A stretch of 64,000 bases of DNA from JAKFWI01 sp035549875. Lineage in GTDB: Bacteria > Pseudomonadota > Alphaproteobacteria > Caulobacterales > Aquidulcibacteraceae. A model generated the notes under the pieces. That model ran no database searches and was not told the origin of the DNA. It saw nothing but the letters and a program-made list of their open reading frames with translations. Where the stretch lies: positions 6,947 through 70,946 of the forward strand of contig DASZPV010000010.1 in NCBI GenBank assembly GCA_035549875.1. The letters run 5' to 3'. Positions 60,911 through 64,000 of the stretch are shown here, in pieces. The translations under genes and the position numbers were made by a program. Every line of letters starts with the position of its first letter. Position 1 is the first letter of the stretch.

Positions 60911-61759
60911 ATGAGCCCGCAAGCGTCCTCAGCGTTCCGCTGGAAAACGCCGAGCGTCCTTCCCGGTTTCGGGCTGGCGCTCGGCGTCACCATGTTCTGG
61001 CTATCGGCGATCGTGCTTATCCCGCTCGCCGCGCTCGTGCTGCGCCCGTGGGAACTGGGCTGGGACGGGTTCTGGGCGGTCGCGACCAGCCCGCGTGTCG
61101 TCGCCGCGCTGAAGCTTTCGTTCGGCGCAGCGTTTGCTGGCGCCGTGATCAACCTCATCTTCGGTTCGATCGTCGCCTGGGTGCTGGTGCGCTACGATTT
61201 TCCGGGCAAGAAAATTCTGGACGCGTTCGTCGATCTGCCCTTCGCCCTGCCTACCGCCGTGGCCGGCATCGCGCTCACCACGCTCTATTCGCAGAACGGC
61301 TGGCTCGGCGCGCCGCTGGAGGCGATGGGGATCAAGGTCGCATACACGCCTTTAGGCGTGGCCGTCGCGCTCACCTTTATCGGCCTGCCGTTCGTCGTGC
61401 GCACGGTGCAGCCGGTGCTGGAGGATCTCGACGTTGAAATCGAGGAAGCCGCCGCCACGCTCGGCGCTTCGCGCATCCTGACGCTGACGCAAGTGATCTT
61501 CCCGCAGGTCGCGCCGGCGCTGGCCACCGGCTTTACGCTCGCTTTCGCCCGCGCCGTCGGCGAATACGGCTCGGTCGTGTTCATCGCCGGCAATCTGCCG
61601 CTGAAGAGCGAGATCGCGCCGCTACTCATCATCATCAAGCTGGAAGAATTCGATTACGCCGGCGCCGCCGCGATCGGCGTGGTGATGCTCGGCGTGTCGT
61701 TCGCCATGCTTTTGATCATCAACTTCGCGCACAAATGGGCGCGGCTCTGGGCGGCATAG
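60911..61759 (+). CDS. cysT: Sulfate ABC transporter permease CysT
   Basis: From ATG 60911 (282 residues) the protein begins 4 bp after the binding-protein stop. It has six helices and the EAA-type loop EEAAATLGASRILTLTQVIFPQ. VDLPFALPTAVAGIALTTLY is typical of CysT/CysU. It forms half of the membrane channel. Confidence 0.95.
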   Translation: MSPQASSAFRWKTPSVLPGFGLALGVTMFWLSAIVLIPLAALVLRPWELGWDGFWAVATSPRVVAALKLSFGAAFAGAVINLIFGSIVAWVLVRYDFPGKKILDAFVDLPFALPTAVAGIALTTLYSQNGWLGAPLEAMGIKVAYTPLGVAVALTFIGLPFVVRTVQPVLEDLDVEIEEAAATLGASRILTLTQVIFPQVAPALATGFTLAFARAVGEYGSVVFIAGNLPLKSEIAPLLIIIKLEEFDYAGAAAIGVVMLGVSFAMLLIINFAHKWARLWAA

Positions 61760-61764
61760 GGACG

Positions 61765-62625
61765 ATGGCTGGGGGATTTTCGACTTCGAGCGCCGGGCGG
61801 CGCGATCCGGTTGCGCTGCGTATCGGCCTTACCGTCGTTGCGGTGGGTTATCTGCTATTGTTCATCGGCCTGCCGCTGATCACGGTGCTCACACAAGCGC
61901 TGGTCAGAGGCGTCGATGAATATATCCGCGCGATCGAAGACCCCGAGGCGATCTCCGCGATCCAGTTAACGCTCACCGTCGCGGCGATCGCCGTGCCGCT
62001 CAACATGATCTTCGGGGTCGCCGCGGCCTGGTGCGTGGCGAAATTCGATTTCGTCGGCAAGAGCCTGCTGGTCACGCTGATCGACTTGCCGTTTTCGGTT
62101 TCGCCAGTCGTGTCGGGCCTGGTGTACGTGCTCGTTTTCGGCGCGCAGGGCTGGCTGGGCCCATGGCTCGATTCCATGGGCATACAAGTGATCTTCACCA
62201 CCACGGCGCTTGTGCTCGCCACCATCTTCGTCACCTTCCCGTTCGTGGCGCGCGAACTCATTCCGCTGATGCAGAGCCAGGGGCAGGAAGAAGAAGAAGC
62301 CGCCCTCACGCTCGGCGCCAATGGCTGGCAGACATTCTACCGCATCACCCTGCCCAACATCCGCGGCGCGCTGCTTTACGGCGTGCTGCTCTGCAACGCC
62401 CGGGCGATGGGCGAGTTCGGCGCCGTCTCGGTGGTCTCCGGCCATATCCGCGGCCAGACCAACACGATGCCGCTGCAAGTCGAGATTCTCTATAACGAAT
62501 ACAATTTTGTGGCCGCTTTCGCGGTGGCGTCGCTGCTGGCGCTGCTGGCGCTCGTCACACTCTCGCTCAAATCCCTGCTTGAATGGCGCTTCCGCGATCA
62601 GATCGCGGCGACGCGCCGGCACTAG
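61765..62625 (+). CDS. cysW: Sulfate ABC transporter permease CysW
   Basis: The ATG at 61765 lies 5 bp after cysT; an in-frame ATG at 61735 overlaps cysT. The 286-residue protein has six helices and the loop EEEAALTLGANGWQTFYRITLPN. Motifs DLPFSVSPVVSGLVYVLVFG and ARAMGEFGAVSVVSG identify CysW. It pairs with CysT. Confidence 0.95.
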   Translation: MAGGFSTSSAGRRDPVALRIGLTVVAVGYLLLFIGLPLITVLTQALVRGVDEYIRAIEDPEAISAIQLTLTVAAIAVPLNMIFGVAAAWCVAKFDFVGKSLLVTLIDLPFSVSPVVSGLVYVLVFGAQGWLGPWLDSMGIQVIFTTTALVLATIFVTFPFVARELIPLMQSQGQEEEEAALTLGANGWQTFYRITLPNIRGALLYGVLLCNARAMGEFGAVSVVSGHIRGQTNTMPLQVEILYNEYNFVAAFAVASLLALLALVTLSLKSLLEWRFRDQIAATRRH

Positions 62626-62637
62626 AACGAAAGCCTC

Positions 62638-63681
62638 ATGTCGCTCGAAATCAACAAGCTCACAAAAACCTTCGGCGCCTTCTGGGCGCTCGACGGCGTC
62701 GGCCTTGAAGTGCGCGACGGCGAATTCCTCGCGCTGCTTGGCCCTTCCGGCTCGGGCAAGACGACGCTGCTGCGCGTACTCGCCGGCCTCGAACAGCCCG
62801 ATGGGGGCAATATCAGTTTCAACGGCGAAAACCTGATCGCCCAGAACGTGCGCGAGCGCGGCGCCGGCTTCGTGTTCCAGCACTACGCGCTCTTCCGCCA
62901 CATGACCGTGGCGCAGAACATCGGCTTTGGCCTGCAGGTGCGCCCGAAGGAAACTCGTCCGCCCAAGGAGACGATCAAAAAGCGCGTCGAGGAATTGCTT
63001 TCGCTCGTCCAACTCGAAGGCATGGGCAAGCGCTATCCCAGCCAGCTTTCCGGCGGCCAGCGCCAGCGCGTCGCCCTCGCCCGCGCGCTCGCCATTGAAC
63101 CGAAATTGCTGCTGCTCGATGAGCCGTTCGGCGCGCTCGACGCCAAAGTGCGTAAGGAATTGCGCCGCTGGCTGCGCCGCCTCCACCGCGAAATGGGCCT
63201 AACCTCCGTCTTCGTCACGCACGATCAGGAAGAAGCGCTCGATCTCGCCGACCGCGTCGCGATCATGAACAAGGGCAAGATCGAACAGGCCGGCACGCCG
63301 CAGGAAGTCTACCGCTCGCCCGCCAACGCGTTCGTCTATGACTTCCTCGGCGGCGCCAACAAGCTGGACTGCGTGATCGACAATGGCCTGGTGAAATTCG
63401 ACAGCTACGAAGTAGCCCGCCCCGATCTCGCCGGCGTCTCCGGCAAGGCCACAGCCTATGCGCGCTCGGAAGACATCGCGATCGTACCCGCCACTATGCG
63501 CGGAATTCCGGCGACGATCGGCGAAGTATTCCTCGCCGGCCCCGCGCCGCGCGTGGAATTGAAGCTGGCCAACGGCGCGTTCGTCGAGGCCATCGTGCGG
63601 GACGCGCCCGGCGCGCCGCTCGACTATGGCGCGCAGGTCGCGCTGCAACCCCAGGCGTTCCGCGTTTTCCCGGAAACTTGA
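62638..63681 (+). CDS. cysA: Sulfate ABC transporter ATP-binding protein CysA
   Basis: The 347-residue protein has Walker A GPSGSGKT (35-42), the ABC signature LSGGQRQRVALARALA, Walker B LLLLDEPFGALDAK and the H-loop VTHDQEEALDLADR. A C-terminal TOBE-like domain (about 240-345) follows. It powers sulfate import with CysT and CysW; with it the uptake operon is complete. Confidence 0.96.
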   Translation: MSLEINKLTKTFGAFWALDGVGLEVRDGEFLALLGPSGSGKTTLLRVLAGLEQPDGGNISFNGENLIAQNVRERGAGFVFQHYALFRHMTVAQNIGFGLQVRPKETRPPKETIKKRVEELLSLVQLEGMGKRYPSQLSGGQRQRVALARALAIEPKLLLLDEPFGALDAKVRKELRRWLRRLHREMGLTSVFVTHDQEEALDLADRVAIMNKGKIEQAGTPQEVYRSPANAFVYDFLGGANKLDCVIDNGLVKFDSYEVARPDLAGVSGKATAYARSEDIAIVPATMRGIPATIGEVFLAGPAPRVELKLANGAFVEAIVRDAPGAPLDYGAQVALQPQAFRVFPET

Positions 63682-63693
63682 TTCCTTACCATC

Positions 63694-63942
63694 TCAGTGC
63701 ATATCGAGCGCCTTGAGCGCTTCCACGACATCCTCGATCCGCGACATCTCCCCACCGGTCATGTTTTCGTCGGCCGCTTGCTGCAATTGCATGGCGTCCA
63801 GTTTCCATTGCTCCAGGATTGCGCGTTTTTCATCCTTTGACAGGTCGTTCGCGGACAGGACGTTTTGTGGTTCGTGAAACATGGCGGCGGGATTTTGCTT
63901 GGCTTCGCGCAGCTTACCGCTTTCGCTGGTCAAGTCGGACAT
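63694..63942 (-). CDS. Small hypothetical protein
   Basis: This 82-residue, charged, mostly helical protein has a strong AGGAGA site before its ATG. It contains SKDEKRAILEQWKLDAMQLQQAADENM and ends EALKALDMH. No family is recognised; it looks cytoplasmic. It is convergent with cysA, 12 bp apart. Its promoter would lie at the end of the window. Confidence 0.7.
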   Translation of the reverse strand: MSDLTSESGKLREAKQNPAAMFHEPQNVLSANDLSKDEKRAILEQWKLDAMQLQQAADENMTGGEMSRIEDVVEALKALDMH

Positions 63943-64000
63943 GGGGTCGTCTCCTGCTATAGTGAGAAGACCAACGCGGCCCGGCGCATGGGCGTTCCCC

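Noticed and set aside
1..64000. Mobile elements, CRISPR arrays, toxin-antitoxin or phage defence systems
   Set aside because: No transposase, integrase, regularly spaced repeat or defence-type protein was found; the window reads as ordinary metabolic chromosome.

Overview
The window is a stretch of gene-dense, GC-rich chromosome with no tRNA, rRNA, transposase, integrase or CRISPR array. The CysTWA sulfate importer preceded by an Rrf2 regulator, twin-arginine-exported periplasmic enzymes, PQQ/cytochrome c dehydrogenases, a TonB receptor and many GTG/TTG starts after strong GGAGG sites point to a Gram-negative bacterium, most likely an alphaproteobacterium. I cannot name the order or genus from sequence alone.

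Region 1 (1-23.4 kb) is dominated by exported oxidative enzymes. It holds an MFS permease tail, a periplasmic metallo-beta-lactamase-fold hydrolase, two copies of a gene pair (DUF6152 plus a GHSIGHWEGDTLVVDT-motif protein), a flavin monooxygenase of the NtaA/SnaA/DszA type, a cytochrome c-sugar dehydrogenase fusion and a Tat-exported DUF6282 hydrolase. A five-gene leftward operon follows (PQQ dehydrogenase, cytochrome c, cytochrome c-NHL fusion, NHL protein, exported CMD-domain protein). After it come an SDR, an isochorismatase-fold hydrolase lacking the usual Cys, an exported HbpS/cupin fusion, a quinohemoprotein with an N-terminal cytochrome, an exported mutarotase, and a Tat-exported FMN alpha-hydroxy-acid dehydrogenase carrying a CxxCH heme motif in a loop. 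Together these look like a periplasmic oxidation system that passes electrons to c-type cytochromes.

Region 2 (23.4-45.5 kb) holds two parallel catabolic systems, each read leftward from a divergent MarR regulator. System 1 is MarR plus MFS exporter facing bicupin, cupin, Gfo/Idh/MocA, lactate/glycolate permease, 2-hydroxyacid dehydrogenase, glycerate kinase and an MBL hydrolase. System 2 is MarR facing a ThDP enzyme, MFS importer, bicupin, aldehyde dehydrogenase, malate synthase G, GlcG-like protein, BKACE-family enzyme, HpaI-type aldolase and another bicupin. The enzyme set suggests breakdown of an acid to C2/C3 units (glyoxylate, pyruvate, glycerate). Three bicupin paralogs of unknown function mark both systems; this is the best candidate for an undescribed pathway.

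Region 3 (45.5-64 kb) handles ions and housekeeping. It has a SulP transporter without STAS, a likely copper island (DUF2946, TonB receptor, YcnI/DUF1775), a TPR protein, a flavin reductase-CrcB-CrcB-FeoA-FeoB-MobA run, a CYTH-CHAD polyphosphate-type protein, and an Rrf2 regulator followed by an OprO/P-type porin and a complete sulfate ABC importer. The window ends just upstream of a small hypothetical gene.
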